Assembly (NCBI RefSeq): GCF_017873335.1
Contig: NZ_JAGGKB010000001.1
Coordinates: forward strand, 434,001-498,000
Origin: Thermococcus stetteri
GTDB taxonomy: Archaea > Methanobacteriota_B > Thermococci > Thermococcales > Thermococcaceae
Direction: 5' to 3'
Length of the DNA: 64,000 nucleotides
Part shown: positions 44,626 through 54,780 of the stretch, one piece after another
Layout: each line of letters begins with the position of its first letter
Position numbering within the stretch: the stretch's first letter is position 1
The notes under the pieces: generated by a model
Seen by the model: the letters and a program-made list of their open reading frames with translations, nothing else
Told to the model about the DNA's origin: nothing
Databases searched by the model: none
Made by a program: the position numbers and the translations under genes

Positions 44626-46080
44626 ATGTTCCTCCGGAACTACCGCTTCCCGGGAAGGTACGGCCCCGAGTGGGGCAGCGGTGGGATATTCGGGCTCAGG
44701 TACCACAACGGGACCCTTTACTTCACGCTGGCCTTTGAGGCCGAGGCACACTTCATAGATATTAAGAGCCATGAGGAGGAGACCTACGACTTCACCCTCG
44801 TCGGAAACGCCCCAACTAGCGGAGGCGACACCTACAACGCGGTCGAGACGGTCGATGAGTTCATATACTTCGGCGGCTGGGTGCACGCGCCAGCTGTTTA
44901 CCGCGAGGACAGGAGGATACTCTTCAACAACAAGTACTCCCACGTCCATGCCTACGACACGGAGGAAAGAGCGGTCAAGCTCCTTTGGAAGGAGTCGATC
45001 CACCACGAAACCGACTGGGCGGGGGAGATAAGCGACATAATCTACGACCCTTACAACGACAGGCTTCTGCTCGCGAGAGAGGACGGCCACAGGAACCTTG
45101 GAGTCTATTCCCTCGATAGGGAAACCGGAAACGCGGAACCCCTCATAGGGGACCCCTCCCCCAAGGGAACGCGCGTCCACGATGTTGCGTTCTTTGGTGT
45201 GGGAAACAACTTCACTGGAGGACTCAGGGAGTTCAAAGCACTCGACCTGATAAGCGGAAGGTGGGAGGCCTTTAAACCCGGGGAGAGCGTAGATGGAAAG
45301 CCCTATGAGAGGCCGGAGCTTGGCTCTATGAGCTCAGCCTACAACCGGGCCTTCGCCTTCGTGCGCGGTGGAATCTTCGCTGGCAACCCGTACATGGGTG
45401 AGGGGTTTACCTTCTACCGCCTCTTTGACTTCCCGACGTTCTATGCTCCCTTCCGCGTGAACGCGGTAAACGTTGGCGGAGGGATCCTAACGGCATTCAA
45501 CGCCCACCACGATGCATCGTACAGGGGGGACTCCCAGGATAGTGGGCTCTTCTGGGACTTCACGAACACCATAGCGGGACCGAGCGTTCTCGTTTACCTC
45601 GCCCCACCGGTGGTGAAAATAGTCGGAGCATTCGGGGCGAGGATAACGAGTATAGAGAAGATGGACGGAAAGATTCTGGTGGCTACCAACAGCGCACCCA
45701 ACACGGGTTCAACGGAGGCAACTCCCTTCGACACCGGGAACAGGGACATAGTCATCCTCGACGAGAGGATAATCCAGGAGAGACCGCCTTCAGTTAGCTT
45801 CACCGTTCCCCTGGAGCTCTTGAGAAAGGCAAACAAGCGGACCTTCGGCGGGATTCCCCTCGACGGCTACCTCGAGGCAAGGGCTGTTTTCCACTTAAAA
45901 GGCGACACGAAGCTGAAAATCCACGAGTACGAACTCTCCCTGCCGGGGGCTGAAGCGGAAGAGGAAACCTTCGACTTGAAGAGAGGGAAAAACGTGATAG
46001 ACCTCAGGACCTTTTCCGGAATCGTAAGCTTAGAGCTGAAAAAAGTTGTGGGGGGAAAGGCAAGGATAGAGCTCCTTTAG
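44626..46080 (+). CDS. DUF2139 protein under the sugar regulon operator
   Basis: 484 residues, no signal peptide. Repeated strands (GGIFGLRYHNGTLYFTLAFE, VETVDEFIYFGGWVHAP, YDPYNDRLLLAREDGHRNLG) form a beta-propeller-like fold; HAPAVYRED and HETDWAGEISD supply conserved-looking acids and histidines. It matches the archaeal DUF2139 family, of unknown role. The perfect Tgr operator links it to glycolysis or sugar-polymer use. ATG 44626 follows GGTGATACC. It could be a cytoplasmic sugar-processing enzyme or a lectin-like protein; the sequence does not decide. Confidence 0.8.
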   Translation: MFLRNYRFPGRYGPEWGSGGIFGLRYHNGTLYFTLAFEAEAHFIDIKSHEEETYDFTLVGNAPTSGGDTYNAVETVDEFIYFGGWVHAPAVYREDRRILFNNKYSHVHAYDTEERAVKLLWKESIHHETDWAGEISDIIYDPYNDRLLLAREDGHRNLGVYSLDRETGNAEPLIGDPSPKGTRVHDVAFFGVGNNFTGGLREFKALDLISGRWEAFKPGESVDGKPYERPELGSMSSAYNRAFAFVRGGIFAGNPYMGEGFTFYRLFDFPTFYAPFRVNAVNVGGGILTAFNAHHDASYRGDSQDSGLFWDFTNTIAGPSVLVYLAPPVVKIVGAFGARITSIEKMDGKILVATNSAPNTGSTEATPFDTGNRDIVILDERIIQERPPSVSFTVPLELLRKANKRTFGGIPLDGYLEARAVFHLKGDTKLKIHEYELSLPGAEAEEETFDLKRGKNVIDLRTFSGIVSLELKKVVGGKARIELL

Positions 46081-46388
46081 CCTTCCATTTTTCCATAGAT
46101 GTTCTTCCAGCTGAGACTCTCCTCTATGAGCTCTTGGACTGTTAGGGCCCGTTCGCCGGTCACTTCGGGCTGGAGTTCCTCAAGGGCTTTCAATAACTCC
46201 TCCCTCGGAAGGAGTTCTTCATCAAAGATTACGAAACCGTTCCTGGCGTAGCCGTTGAGGAATATCCTCCACACCCTCTCGTCCTTCTCGAGTTCGTACT
46301 GCTTTATCGTTCCCTTCTCCCAGTTTATATCGCCGAACTTGAGGTCGAGCCTCGTGAGCCTCTTGTTAAAGACCCTCTCGGTCGTCAT
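46077..46388 (-). CDS. Small protein co-transcribed with the tetraether synthase
   Basis: 103 residues with a charged N-terminus and a possible RNA- or protein-binding fold (KFGDINWEKGTIKQYELEKD, FVIFDEELLPREELLKALEE). No family is recognised. ATG 46388 (GGTGGTTGAT upstream) lies 10 bases after the stop of the tetraether synthase, so both come from one message, and it overlaps the DUF2139 gene end by 4 bases. Confidence 0.65.
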   Translation of the reverse strand: MTTERVFNKRLTRLDLKFGDINWEKGTIKQYELEKDERVWRIFLNGYARNGFVIFDEELLPREELLKALEELQPEVTGERALTVQELIEESLSWKNIYGKMEG

Positions 46389-46398
46389 ATCAACCACC

Positions 46399-48171
46399 TC
46401 ACTTCTCCCTCAGGCCGAAGTAGTCCTCAATGTCGATGTAGGTCTTCCGGTAGAGTTCGCTGTTCCTCATCTTCTCGACGAACTCCTTTGAGCGGAAGTA
46501 CTTGTCCTTCTTGTAATCCCAGTCCGGGTGAAGGGCCTTCCACTCCTCCCAGGTGTAGCTGAACTGAGCCTGAACCTTGTCCCTGTAGAGCTCCGGAATG
46601 ACGTTGAATGTACAGAACGGAACGATCCTTCCGTCGGGCATCGCGTAGTGGATGACGCAGCGCTCGACTCTCTCGACGTCGTAGTTGTACTCGTCCATGA
46701 AGTGCATCATGCCGACGAAGAGGGCATTTTCGTGGAACTTTCCGAGGGCGTAGTAGTTGCCGTGCATGAAGGCGTTCTTTATTAGGTCGAGGACTTTGAG
46801 TCCCTTCGGAGCGTACTTGTCGTCGTAGAAGCTCCTGAACTTCATGAATATCTCCGCTCCAAGCTTGAGCTTCTGGAGCTTTCCGAGCTTCTTCCACTGC
46901 TCTATCTCCTCGGCCTTGCTCTCGAGGTACTCAACGAAGCCCTCAACATCGAGGAACCTCGGGATCGGGACGACGCGCTTGTTTTCCTTGTCGAGGAAGA
47001 CGTAGGTAGCGGCACCGCAGGCGAAGTGGCTGGTCATGTAGTAGCGTGAGCCGGTGAAGGCCTCAAAAAAGCGAGCTATGTGGCCCGCTATCGGTATCGG
47101 GTACCAATCGTACCTGCTTATGGCACCGTTGGTCTGCTCCTCTATCCTCTTGATAGCGCCTGGTATCGTTATCCTGAACCTCTGGCGCTCCTTCTTTGGC
47201 ACCCTTCCTACCTGGGAGATCGGCTGGAAGTTGACTCCCCTGACGATGTCAAGGTGGTTGAGGCCGAAGTTGATTATCGCGCCGAGCTCGTGGTCGTTGA
47301 CGTTCCTTATCGTGGTCGGCACGAGGACTATTCCAGGCCCGCCGGCCTTCCTCACGTTCTCAAATATCAGCGGGATCTCCCAGTGGTTCTTCCAGTTGGT
47401 CTGTGGGGTCATTCCGTCGTAGCTAAGGTAGAGGGTGTTCGTTCCGGCCTCCCTGATCTTCTTGACGAGCTCGGGGTCAAAGGCCAGCTTTATTCCATCG
47501 GTGTTGAGCTGGACGTGGTCGTAGCCCTCCTCCTTCGCCATCTTGAGAATCTCTATGAGGTCTTCCCTGAGGGTTGGCTCTCCACCGGTGAACTGCACTG
47601 CGTTGGCACCAATCGGGTGCTCCTTCTTGGCGTTCCTGAGCATCATCCTTATCTGTTCAAGGGTCGGCTCGTATATGGGCTGGCCTTCGCGGGCGTAGAA
47701 GAAGCAGTACCAGCAGCTCAGGTTGCAGCGGTTGGTAAGCACTATGTTAAGCAGGCTTGTATGGGAGCGGTGCCTTGGACAGAGGCCGCAGTCAAGCGGA
47801 CAGTTCACTCCGCTGTTCTGGACGTTTGCGCTGAAGAGCTCCTTTTCGTCCCACTTCCACCTCTTAGAACGGTAGTACAGCTCCACATCTTCATAGTAGA
47901 GATCGGTTATCATGCCCTCGGGACACTTCTTGGTTATCCAGACCTTGCCGTCCTTCTCCCATACAAGGGCGGGAACAACCCTTCTCGTCTCAGGACAGAG
48001 GGAATAGGTCCTGTGAGGTAAATCAGCGCCATAAGCACGGCTCGCCTTCTTTAGGAGCTCATAAAATTCCTCCTCAGTGATCTCCGGGAACTCAACGATG
48101 TCCCTGATGTGTTTGGTAGATTCAGCAAACTCCTTTTCGCCGCTTGGAATTTCACCGATGCTCTCGGCCAT
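46399..48171 (-). CDS. tes: Tetraether lipid synthase (radical SAM, Tes)
   Basis: 590 residues. The radical-SAM motif CNLSCWYC (Cys149, 153, 156) sits in TNRCNLSCWYCFFYA; before it NCPLDCGLCPRH (Cys124, 128, 131) supplies an auxiliary cluster, with further Cys59 and Cys83. These blocks and the length are those of the MJ0619/Tes family, which couples two phytanyl chains to make tetraether membrane lipids (GDGTs). A C-terminal HYAMPDGRIVPFCTFNVIPE follows. Membrane-spanning lipids are central to heat tolerance. Confidence 0.88.
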   Translation of the reverse strand: MAESIGEIPSGEKEFAESTKHIRDIVEFPEITEEEFYELLKKASRAYGADLPHRTYSLCPETRRVVPALVWEKDGKVWITKKCPEGMITDLYYEDVELYYRSKRWKWDEKELFSANVQNSGVNCPLDCGLCPRHRSHTSLLNIVLTNRCNLSCWYCFFYAREGQPIYEPTLEQIRMMLRNAKKEHPIGANAVQFTGGEPTLREDLIEILKMAKEEGYDHVQLNTDGIKLAFDPELVKKIREAGTNTLYLSYDGMTPQTNWKNHWEIPLIFENVRKAGGPGIVLVPTTIRNVNDHELGAIINFGLNHLDIVRGVNFQPISQVGRVPKKERQRFRITIPGAIKRIEEQTNGAISRYDWYPIPIAGHIARFFEAFTGSRYYMTSHFACGAATYVFLDKENKRVVPIPRFLDVEGFVEYLESKAEEIEQWKKLGKLQKLKLGAEIFMKFRSFYDDKYAPKGLKVLDLIKNAFMHGNYYALGKFHENALFVGMMHFMDEYNYDVERVERCVIHYAMPDGRIVPFCTFNVIPELYRDKVQAQFSYTWEEWKALHPDWDYKKDKYFRSKEFVEKMRNSELYRKTYIDIEDYFGLREK

Positions 48172-48331
48172 AAGGCCTCACCTCCAACTTCACCAGCTGG
48201 GGGTAGTTCAATCGTGGAGTATAAAAACTTTTGCGTAAATATGAAGATTTTACTTCATAGGTATGGGACAGAATTGGGAACCGGTCGGTTAACGTTAAAA
48301 GCATGTGGAAAAAGTTTAGGGCGGTGGTGAA

Positions 48332-48682
48332 ATGCCGGCGCGCGACATGAGGATGGAGATGTTCGTCAGGGCGATAATGAGGAGGGATATGAACAAGGCA
48401 AAGGGCCACATGGAGAAGCTTACCAAGATAGCGGGAAGCGATGAGTGGGGCAGGGGCTACTCAAGGGCCGTGGAGGGAATAATGAACGCGATAAAGGACA
48501 ACGACACAGATGCCCTCATCGTCCAGCTCCTAACGAGCAACGACAGGGAGAGGGCAAAGGAACTCTTAGAGCTCTATTCGGAGATGGCATCCCAGGAGTT
48601 CAGGGACGAATACGAAAAAGGTTACTACACCGCCTGGGCGGAGTTCCTGAAGGCGTACCTCAACCAGAAGACCCTCGCGTGA
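48332..48682 (+). CDS. Small helical protein upstream of family-4 UDG
   Basis: 116 residues, all helical (MEMFVRAIMRRDMNKAKGHM, NDTDALIVQLLTSNDRERAK). It lacks Cys or any enzyme motif. ATG 48332 follows GGTGGTGAA. Its TGA shares a base with the UDG gene's ATG, so the two are coupled, and it may help UDG or be a general DNA-repair accessory. Confidence 0.7.
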   Translation: MPARDMRMEMFVRAIMRRDMNKAKGHMEKLTKIAGSDEWGRGYSRAVEGIMNAIKDNDTDALIVQLLTSNDRERAKELLELYSEMASQEFRDEYEKGYYTAWAEFLKAYLNQKTLA

Positions 48683-49272
48683 TGGAGATGGGAAAGGAAG
48701 AGCTGATGAAAAAACTTGAGGAGAAGATCAGGAACTGTCAGAAGTGCCCGCTCGGCCGGCTGAGGACGAACGCCGTTCCCGGTGCGGGGAGCTACGATGC
48801 AAAGGTTATGTTCGTCGGGGAGGCACCGGGCTACTGGGAAGACCAGAAGGGCCTGCCCTTCGTCGGCAGGGCCGGAAAGCTTCTCGATGAGCTTCTCGAA
48901 GGGATCGGCCTCACCAGAGACGATGTTTACATAACCAACATAGTCAAGTGCCGCCCTCCGGAAAACCGCGATCCTACTGAGGAAGAGATAAGAGCCTGCT
49001 CGCCTTACCTTGACAGGCAGATAGACATAATCAGGCCAAAGATAATCGTTCCGCTCGGGAGGCACTCGATGGGCTACCTCCTCAGAAAGTTCGGCTTTGA
49101 ACCCGAGCCGATAAGCAGGATCCACGGAAAGACCTTCGAGGCCCACACCCTCTTCGGAAAAATCGTCATAATACCAATGTACCATCCTGCCGCCGCCCTC
49201 TACAAGCCACCGCTGAGGGAGGAGCTGAGAAGGGACTTTCAGAGATTAAGGGAGTTCCTCGACAGCATTTGA
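48682..49272 (+). CDS. udg: Family-4 uracil-DNA glycosylase
   Basis: 196 residues. Four cysteines for the 4Fe-4S cluster are Cys19, Cys22, Cys90 and Cys106 in CQKC, KCRPP and ACSPYL. Motif 1 is VGEAPGYWEDQKGLPFVG and motif 2 is MYHPAAALY. It removes uracil that arises from cytosine deamination, a heavy burden at high temperature. ATG 48682 overlaps the upstream stop; ATG 48688 is a weaker option. Confidence 0.93.
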   Translation: MEMGKEELMKKLEEKIRNCQKCPLGRLRTNAVPGAGSYDAKVMFVGEAPGYWEDQKGLPFVGRAGKLLDELLEGIGLTRDDVYITNIVKCRPPENRDPTEEEIRACSPYLDRQIDIIRPKIIVPLGRHSMGYLLRKFGFEPEPISRIHGKTFEAHTLFGKIVIIPMYHPAAALYKPPLREELRRDFQRLREFLDSI

Positions 49273-49579
49273 ACTTTTTGCTGGAGGCTCTAACTGGAAG
49301 AAGGCCGTCCGCTCAATTTTACCTATGTCTCTCCCTTATGTTATTTTCCTGAAATTTTTGGAATGCCTACGGGTATGAACCGAAACGCAACCGAGAAGAC
49401 TTTTTATACCATTATTGCATTAATATAGACTTGAATGCATTCCATAGGGCAAGTCAATCAGCGTTCGCGGGACACACAACGTAAAATCCCGGAAAAATTG
49501 CCAGAATACCAAAAAACAATCTGAAAAGTTTATAAGAAATATGGATTTCCACCGGTTTAAAACCTCTGGAGGTGAATAT
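49273..49579 (+). promoter_or_regulatory. Promoter region of the NhaC gene with two TATA boxes
   Basis: No gene fits in these 307 bases. Two TATA-like sites read toward NhaC: ACTTTTTATACC at 49400-49411 and AGTTTATAAG at 49526-49535; the second gives a short leader and the first a leader of more than 140 bases. A 10-base palindrome GAATGCATTC lies at 49433-49442, after the first site. Regulation by ions is possible but nothing further is seen. Confidence 0.4.
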
Positions 49580-51238
49580 ATGTCGGACTTCGGCGTATTG
49601 TCCCTGTTGCCGCCGCTGGTGGCCATCGGCCTTGCCATATGGACGAAGAGGGTGGTTTTGGCACTGTTCGCAGGTGCCTGGATTGGCGGTCTGATGGTGG
49701 AAGGGTGGAACCCGATAACAGGAACGACACAGACACTTGAATGGGTCGTGGGAAGTGTAACCGACGACTGGAACGCCAGGATACTCGTATTTGACTTTCT
49801 GATAGGGGCTGGCGTTGGTCTCATCTACAAGTCGGGGGGAGTACACGCCCTTGCAAAAGTCCTGGGTAGCAGGGTCAAAACAAGCCGCGGTGCATCGATT
49901 CTCGGGTGGCTCATGGGCGTTCTCGTCTTCTTCGACGACTACACCAACACGATCATAGTCGGAAACACAATGAGGCCAATAACCGACAGGACGCGCGTTT
50001 CCAGGGAGATGCTGGCTTACATAGACGACTCGACCGCCGCCCCGGTTGCGGGTCTCGCGCTAATATCCACCTGGATCGGCTACGAGCTTGCCATGATAGG
50101 GAAGGGCTTTGACGGGGCGAAGGTCGCGTATAACTCCTATGACGCATGGCTCTCAAGCCTGCCCTTCAGGTTCTACTCAATACTGGCGATAATCCTCGTC
50201 TTCATAGTGGCCTACACCCACAGGCACTATGGAAAGATGCTCCACGCGGAGTACCGCGCGAGGACGACCGGAAAAGTTCTCCGCGACGGAGCGAAGCCCC
50301 TAATGACAACTGAGACCGATCTTGGGGCGCCACAGCCAAACGGAAGTCCCTGGGACTTCATAATACCCATCATCACCCTCGTCGTGGTCTCACTCCTCGG
50401 CCTCTGGTACACCGGGGCGGCGAACCTCTATGCATACGACCAGGGGCTTGACTGGTGGACCGAGCTTGACAACCCATTCGGTGTGAACTTCACCCAGTAC
50501 AGCTTCGTTGACGCCTTCAGGGAAGCCGACGCCGCAACAGCGCTCCTCTGGGGCTCGTTCGTCATGGTACTCGTCGCCAGCATAATGCTCGTCGGAAGGA
50601 AGAGGATGACAGTAGAGCAGTGGGAGGACACTGTCGTCCGCGGAATGAAGCAGATGCTCTTCGCAAACACCATTCTCGTTCTCGCATGGACCCTCGGAAC
50701 CGCGGCAGACGCCGTTGGAACCGGGAGCTACGTGATAAACCTCGCCACCAGCCCCGAAAAGAACCTCGGCCCGTGGATGCCCCTGATAATGTTCCTGGCA
50801 GCGATGTTCGTCGCGTTCACCACAGGAACAAGCTGGGGAACCTTCTCCGTCATGGTGCCCCTTGGCGTTCAGCTCGGCCTCGCCTTCACTGGCGGCCAGG
50901 TAAACGAGATAGTCTTTGCAACGATTGGAGCAACGTTCACGGGGGCAATATTCGGCGACCACTGCTCCCCGATAAGCGATACAACGATTATGAGCTCGAT
51001 GTTTAGCGGTTCTGACCACATTGACCACGTAACAACGCAGATACCCTATGCCCTAACTGTTGCAACCATAGGGGCCATCCTCTACATCCTCTTCGGCCTC
51101 GGAGTCAGGAACTGGGTCATACTCTTACCGCTGGGCATAGTGCTCCTCGTGGTTGCCTGGTACGTCCTCAGCGAGTGGTACGGCAAGAAGTACGGCATCC
51201 CACACGGAAAGGTGCCCATCTACGTCGTTGAGGAGTGA
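49580..51238 (+). CDS. Na+/H+ antiporter, NhaC family
   Basis: 552 residues with eleven to thirteen helices. VLVFFDDYTNTIIVGNTMRP, YIDDSTAAPVAGLALIST and FGDHCSPISDTTIMSS are standard NhaC blocks with the acidic ion-binding residues. It exchanges sodium for protons, important for a marine fermenter that builds sodium gradients. ATG 49580 follows GGAGGTGAATAT. Confidence 0.9.
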   Translation: MSDFGVLSLLPPLVAIGLAIWTKRVVLALFAGAWIGGLMVEGWNPITGTTQTLEWVVGSVTDDWNARILVFDFLIGAGVGLIYKSGGVHALAKVLGSRVKTSRGASILGWLMGVLVFFDDYTNTIIVGNTMRPITDRTRVSREMLAYIDDSTAAPVAGLALISTWIGYELAMIGKGFDGAKVAYNSYDAWLSSLPFRFYSILAIILVFIVAYTHRHYGKMLHAEYRARTTGKVLRDGAKPLMTTETDLGAPQPNGSPWDFIIPIITLVVVSLLGLWYTGAANLYAYDQGLDWWTELDNPFGVNFTQYSFVDAFREADAATALLWGSFVMVLVASIMLVGRKRMTVEQWEDTVVRGMKQMLFANTILVLAWTLGTAADAVGTGSYVINLATSPEKNLGPWMPLIMFLAAMFVAFTTGTSWGTFSVMVPLGVQLGLAFTGGQVNEIVFATIGATFTGAIFGDHCSPISDTTIMSSMFSGSDHIDHVTTQIPYALTVATIGAILYILFGLGVRNWVILLPLGIVLLVVAWYVLSEWYGKKYGIPHGKVPIYVVEE

Positions 51239-51312
51239 ATTTTAGACACTTCTTTCTTTTTTATCCTGAAAGGCTTTTAAGAGTCTCTTCTGAACCACGC
51301 AGGGGTGAGGGC

Positions 51313-52215
51313 ATGCTCATCAGGTCGTTTATTCCGGCTCACATAACAGCATTCTTCGTGCCGGTGTTCCACGAAGAACCGTTAAAAGCAGGCTCGCTCG
51401 GGGCAGGCGTAAATCTCTCGAAGGGCACGAACGTGTTTGCCAGCGTCGAGACCGGAACGCTTGAGAGGCACATCCACGTCGCCTTCAACGGGGAACCCGT
51501 GAAGAGGGAAGAGGCAGAGATAACATATTACGTAGCGGAGAAGCTCGTCCCGGGGGACTTTCTCGGAGAGGTTGAGATATGGCAGTACTTTGACTTCCCG
51601 AACGGCTACGGGTTCGGAAACAGCGCCGGCGGTGCCCTCGGGACGGCTTTGGCCCTGAGCTATGCCTTCGGCGGAACCTGGCTTAAGGCTGCTCAGCTGG
51701 CCCACGAGGCCGAGGTAAGGCACAAGGGTGGCCTTGGTGATGTAATCGGTCAGCTTGCTGGAGGAATTGAAGTCAGGGTAAAGCCAGGCGGCCCTGGAGT
51801 CGGAGTTACTGACAACCTCTTCTTCGAGGACTACAAGGTTCTTGTTGTACCTCTGGGAAGGCTATCCACAAAGGAAGTGCTTGACGGGGACGTTGTGAGG
51901 GCCATCGAAGTAGAAGGAAGAAAGGCGCTTGAGGAGCTTCTGAAGGATCCAAGGCCGGAGAGGATGATGAGCCTGGCAAGAGACTTCGCGGAAAGGACGG
52001 GCCTTCTCTCGGGAGAGCTACTCGAGATAGCGAGAGAGCTGGATAAAGTCTTGAAGAACCCGAGCTCTATGATAATGCTCGGGAAGGGGCTTTTCGCACT
52101 CGTCAGGGAAGAGGAAGTTGAGAAGACCAAGAAACTGCTTGCCGACATGAGCCTGCCCTACGACATAGCCGAGATATACACCGAGAGGCCGAAGGTCGGG
52201 CGCTGGGTTGGGTAG
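51313..52215 (+). CDS. Pantoate kinase
   Basis: 300 residues of the GHMP kinase fold. The ATP loop is [29 protein letters not shown] and [11 protein letters not shown] are found in archaeal pantoate kinases such as that of T. kodakarensis. It makes 4-phosphopantoate, which phosphopantothenate synthetase then uses, the archaeal route to coenzyme A; CoaD of this pathway is at 63.3 kb. ATG 51313 follows GGTGAGG; the longer open frame is not coding. Confidence 0.88.
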   Translation: MLIRSFIPAHITAFFVPVFHEEPLKAGSLGAGVNLSKGTNVFASVETGTLERHIHVAFNGEPVKREEAEITYYVAEKLVPGDFLGEVEIWQYFDFPNGYGFGNSAGGALGTALALSYAFGGTWLKAAQLAHEAEVRHKGGLGDVIGQLAGGIEVRVKPGGPGVGVTDNLFFEDYKVLVVPLGRLSTKEVLDGDVVRAIEVEGRKALEELLKDPRPERMMSLARDFAERTGLLSGELLEIARELDKVLKNPSSMIMLGKGLFALVREEEVEKTKKLLADMSLPYDIAEIYTERPKVGRWVG

Positions 52216-52262
52216 CCCGCTACCCTTTTATCCTCATTGCCGTATTCTTTTCGGTGGTGAGA

Positions 52263-53951
52263 ATGGGCGATATGCGCTACTCCGAACTGGCCGACCTTTA
52301 CAGGAGGCTGGAAAAGACCACGCTCAAAACGCTGAAGACGAAGTTCGTGGCCGACTTTCTGAAAAAGACTCCAGATGAGCTCCTTGAGATAGTCCCATAC
52401 CTTATCCTCGGAAAGGTCTTTCCAGATTGGGACGAGAGGGAGCTCGGCGTAGGGGAAAAACTCCTCATAAAGGCAGTTTCCATGGCAACGGGCGTCCCGG
52501 AAAAGGATATAGAGGACTCCGTTAGGGACACGGGCGACCTCGGCGAGAGCATTGCCCTTGCCATCAAGAAAAAGAAGCAGAAGAGCTTCTTCTCACAGCC
52601 ACTAACTATAAAGAGGGTCTACGACACCTTCGTAAAGATAGCCGAGGCCCAGGGCGAGGGAAGCCAGGACAGGAAGATGAAGTACCTCGCAAACCTCTTC
52701 ATGGATGCCGAACCGGAGGAGGGGAAGTACATAGCGAGAACCGTTCTCGGAACGATGCGTACTGGAGTCGCTGAGGGAATCCTTAGGGACGCGATAGCCG
52801 AGGCGTTCAAGGTGAAGCCGGAGCTCGTTGAGAGGGCCTACATGCTGACGAGCGACTTCGGCTACGTGGCAAAGATAGCCAAGCTCGAGGGCAACGAGGG
52901 GCTCTCGGAGGTCAAGATACAGATAGGGAAGCCGATAAGGCCGATGCTCGCCCAGAACGCGGCGAGCGTTAAAGATGCCCTCATGGAGATGGGTGGGGAA
53001 GCTGCCTTCGAGATAAAGTACGATGGCGCGAGGGTTCAGGTTCATAAAGATGGGGACAAGGTGATAGTTTACTCAAGAAGGCTGGAGAACGTCACGAGAT
53101 CCATTCCCGAGGTTGTAGAGGCAATAAGGGCTTCCATAAAGCCGGAGAAGGCAATAGTAGAGGGGGAACTCGTTGCAGTGGGCGAAGGTGGAAGGCCGAG
53201 GCCCTTCCAGTATGTCCTGAGGCGCTTTAGGAGGAAGTACAACATCGACGAGATGATAGAGAAGATACCGCTCGAGCTCAACCTCTTCGACGTCATGTTC
53301 GTTGACGGCGAGAGCCTCATAGAAACTAAGTTCATTGACAGAAGGAAGAAGCTTGAGGAGATCGTTGAGGAGAGCGAGAAGATAAAGCTCGCCGAGCAGT
53401 TAATAACGAGGAGCGCAGAGGAAGCGGAAGCTTTCTACAAGAGAGCCCTTGAACTCGGCCACGAGGGGGTCATGGCGAAGAGGCTTGACGCCGTCTACGA
53501 GCCCGGAAACCGCGGAAAGAAGTGGCTCAAGGTCAAGCCCACTATGGAAGACCTCGACCTAGTCATCATCGGAGCTGAGTGGGGTGAGGGCAGAAGGGCA
53601 CACCTGCTCGGCTCGTTCTTAGTTGCCGCTTACGACCCGCACAGTGGAGAGTTCGTTCCGGTTGGAAAGGTCGGGAGCGGCTTCACCGACGAAGATCTGG
53701 CGGAGTTCACGAAGATGCTCAAGCCCCACATCGTGAGGCAGGAAGGAAAGTTCGTCGAGATAGAGCCCAAGTTCGTAATCGAGGTTACTTACCAGGAGAT
53801 ACAGAGAAGCCCGAAGTACAAGAGCGGCTTCGCCCTGAGGTTCCCGCGCTACGTCGCGCTTAGGGAGGATAAAAGTCCAGAAGAGGCCGACACGATAGAG
53901 AGAGTTGCCGAGCTCTACAAGCTCCAAGAAAAATTCAAGGCAAAGAAGTGA
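52263..53951 (+). CDS. lig: ATP-dependent DNA ligase
   Basis: 562 residues. The N-terminal DNA-binding domain (1-220) precedes the adenylation site [16 protein letters not shown] with catalytic Lys near 250. Motifs [28 protein letters not shown] and KWLKVKP follow, then the OB domain. It seals nicks in replication and repair; the T. kodakarensis enzyme uses ATP and also NAD. ATG 52263 follows GGTGGTGAGA; ATG 52272 is a possible alternative. The end overlaps the PrsW-like gene by 17 bases. Confidence 0.95.
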   Translation: MGDMRYSELADLYRRLEKTTLKTLKTKFVADFLKKTPDELLEIVPYLILGKVFPDWDERELGVGEKLLIKAVSMATGVPEKDIEDSVRDTGDLGESIALAIKKKKQKSFFSQPLTIKRVYDTFVKIAEAQGEGSQDRKMKYLANLFMDAEPEEGKYIARTVLGTMRTGVAEGILRDAIAEAFKVKPELVERAYMLTSDFGYVAKIAKLEGNEGLSEVKIQIGKPIRPMLAQNAASVKDALMEMGGEAAFEIKYDGARVQVHKDGDKVIVYSRRLENVTRSIPEVVEAIRASIKPEKAIVEGELVAVGEGGRPRPFQYVLRRFRRKYNIDEMIEKIPLELNLFDVMFVDGESLIETKFIDRRKKLEEIVEESEKIKLAEQLITRSAEEAEAFYKRALELGHEGVMAKRLDAVYEPGNRGKKWLKVKPTMEDLDLVIIGAEWGEGRRAHLLGSFLVAAYDPHSGEFVPVGKVGSGFTDEDLAEFTKMLKPHIVRQEGKFVEIEPKFVIEVTYQEIQRSPKYKSGFALRFPRYVALREDKSPEEADTIERVAELYKLQEKFKAKK

Positions 53952-54687
53952 TGTCAGCTGAACCTTCCTCGGTGAGCGACATTCCTTTTTCCTCCCAGAA
54001 CTCCTCCGCTTTCCTTTTTCTCTCCTCGAGCGCTTCTTTGGCCCTTCTGTAGGCCAGCCCAAAGGCTTCGTCCACGCTGTAGTAGGTGTACACAATCGCG
54101 GCTATTCCCAGGATTGAGGCCAGTGGGGAAAGGGATGGAACGGCAAGCGTCACAAGAACGGGGGCATCGTAGAGGGCATGGAGTAGAGCCGCCTTCAGGT
54201 AGCCCGAAAAGAGGGAGCCTTTTAAGGCACCCTCAAGGGCAATCGCCGTGAAGGAGACGTGGTACATGACAACGATGACCCTAAGGAGAGCGCCTATGAC
54301 GTTGCTGGAAAAGAAAAGGGTTATTCCATAGAGCCCGGCCTCTATGACCGCGAATATTAAGGCGACCTTGATAGTTAGCCTCCAGCGGTAGAGTTCATCC
54401 CCACTACGCAAATAAGGTGAGAGCTTCGCTCCCTCCTCAACAAAACCGGCGACAAGGGGGAGAACCAGAAAAGCCATCTTATTAGAAGAAATTAGGTACA
54501 GCACAACTAGCTCAAAGAAGGCCGCCCCAGCAAATGCCAGAAGACTATACTTCAGGGCCTTTCCAGTGCCCACTTCAGGGGTTATCCTGTCCAATGAGGA
54601 GAGCCAGCCTTCAGTCTTCATGTACAGAGTTATACCAACACCCACGGCAAATATCAGATACAGCACCAGCAGGATTTCACTTACCAC
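53935..54687 (-). CDS. PrsW-like intramembrane protease
   Basis: 250 residues, about eight helices. The three motifs of PrsW/CAAX-related proteases are present: FVEEGAK (Glu84-Glu85...Lys88), FAVIEAG (Glu116) and LLHALYD (His170, Asp174). The charged tail ([18 protein letters not shown]-like, residues 210-235) is cytoplasmic. In bacteria PrsW cuts an anti-sigma factor; archaea lack it, so the substrate differs. GTG 54687 is supported by GGTGAT. Confidence 0.75.
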   Translation of the reverse strand: MVSEILLVLYLIFAVGVGITLYMKTEGWLSSLDRITPEVGTGKALKYSLLAFAGAAFFELVVLYLISSNKMAFLVLPLVAGFVEEGAKLSPYLRSGDELYRWRLTIKVALIFAVIEAGLYGITLFFSSNVIGALLRVIVVMYHVSFTAIALEGALKGSLFSGYLKAALLHALYDAPVLVTLAVPSLSPLASILGIAAIVYTYYSVDEAFGLAYRRAKEALEERKRKAEEFWEEKGMSLTEEGSADITSLP

Positions 54688-54780
54688 GATATCACCGTTA
54701 ACACTTCGAATGGTTATATTAAAAGTTTTACCCGGCAGATTTTTATACCCCTGCCCAAAGCTGGAGCGTGAGGGATCGGC

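Noticed and set aside
54690-54706. Glycolytic motif before the PrsW-like gene
   Set aside because: Only the TATCAC half matches and that half is the reverse of the ribosome site GGTGATA; the other half is ACACTT.
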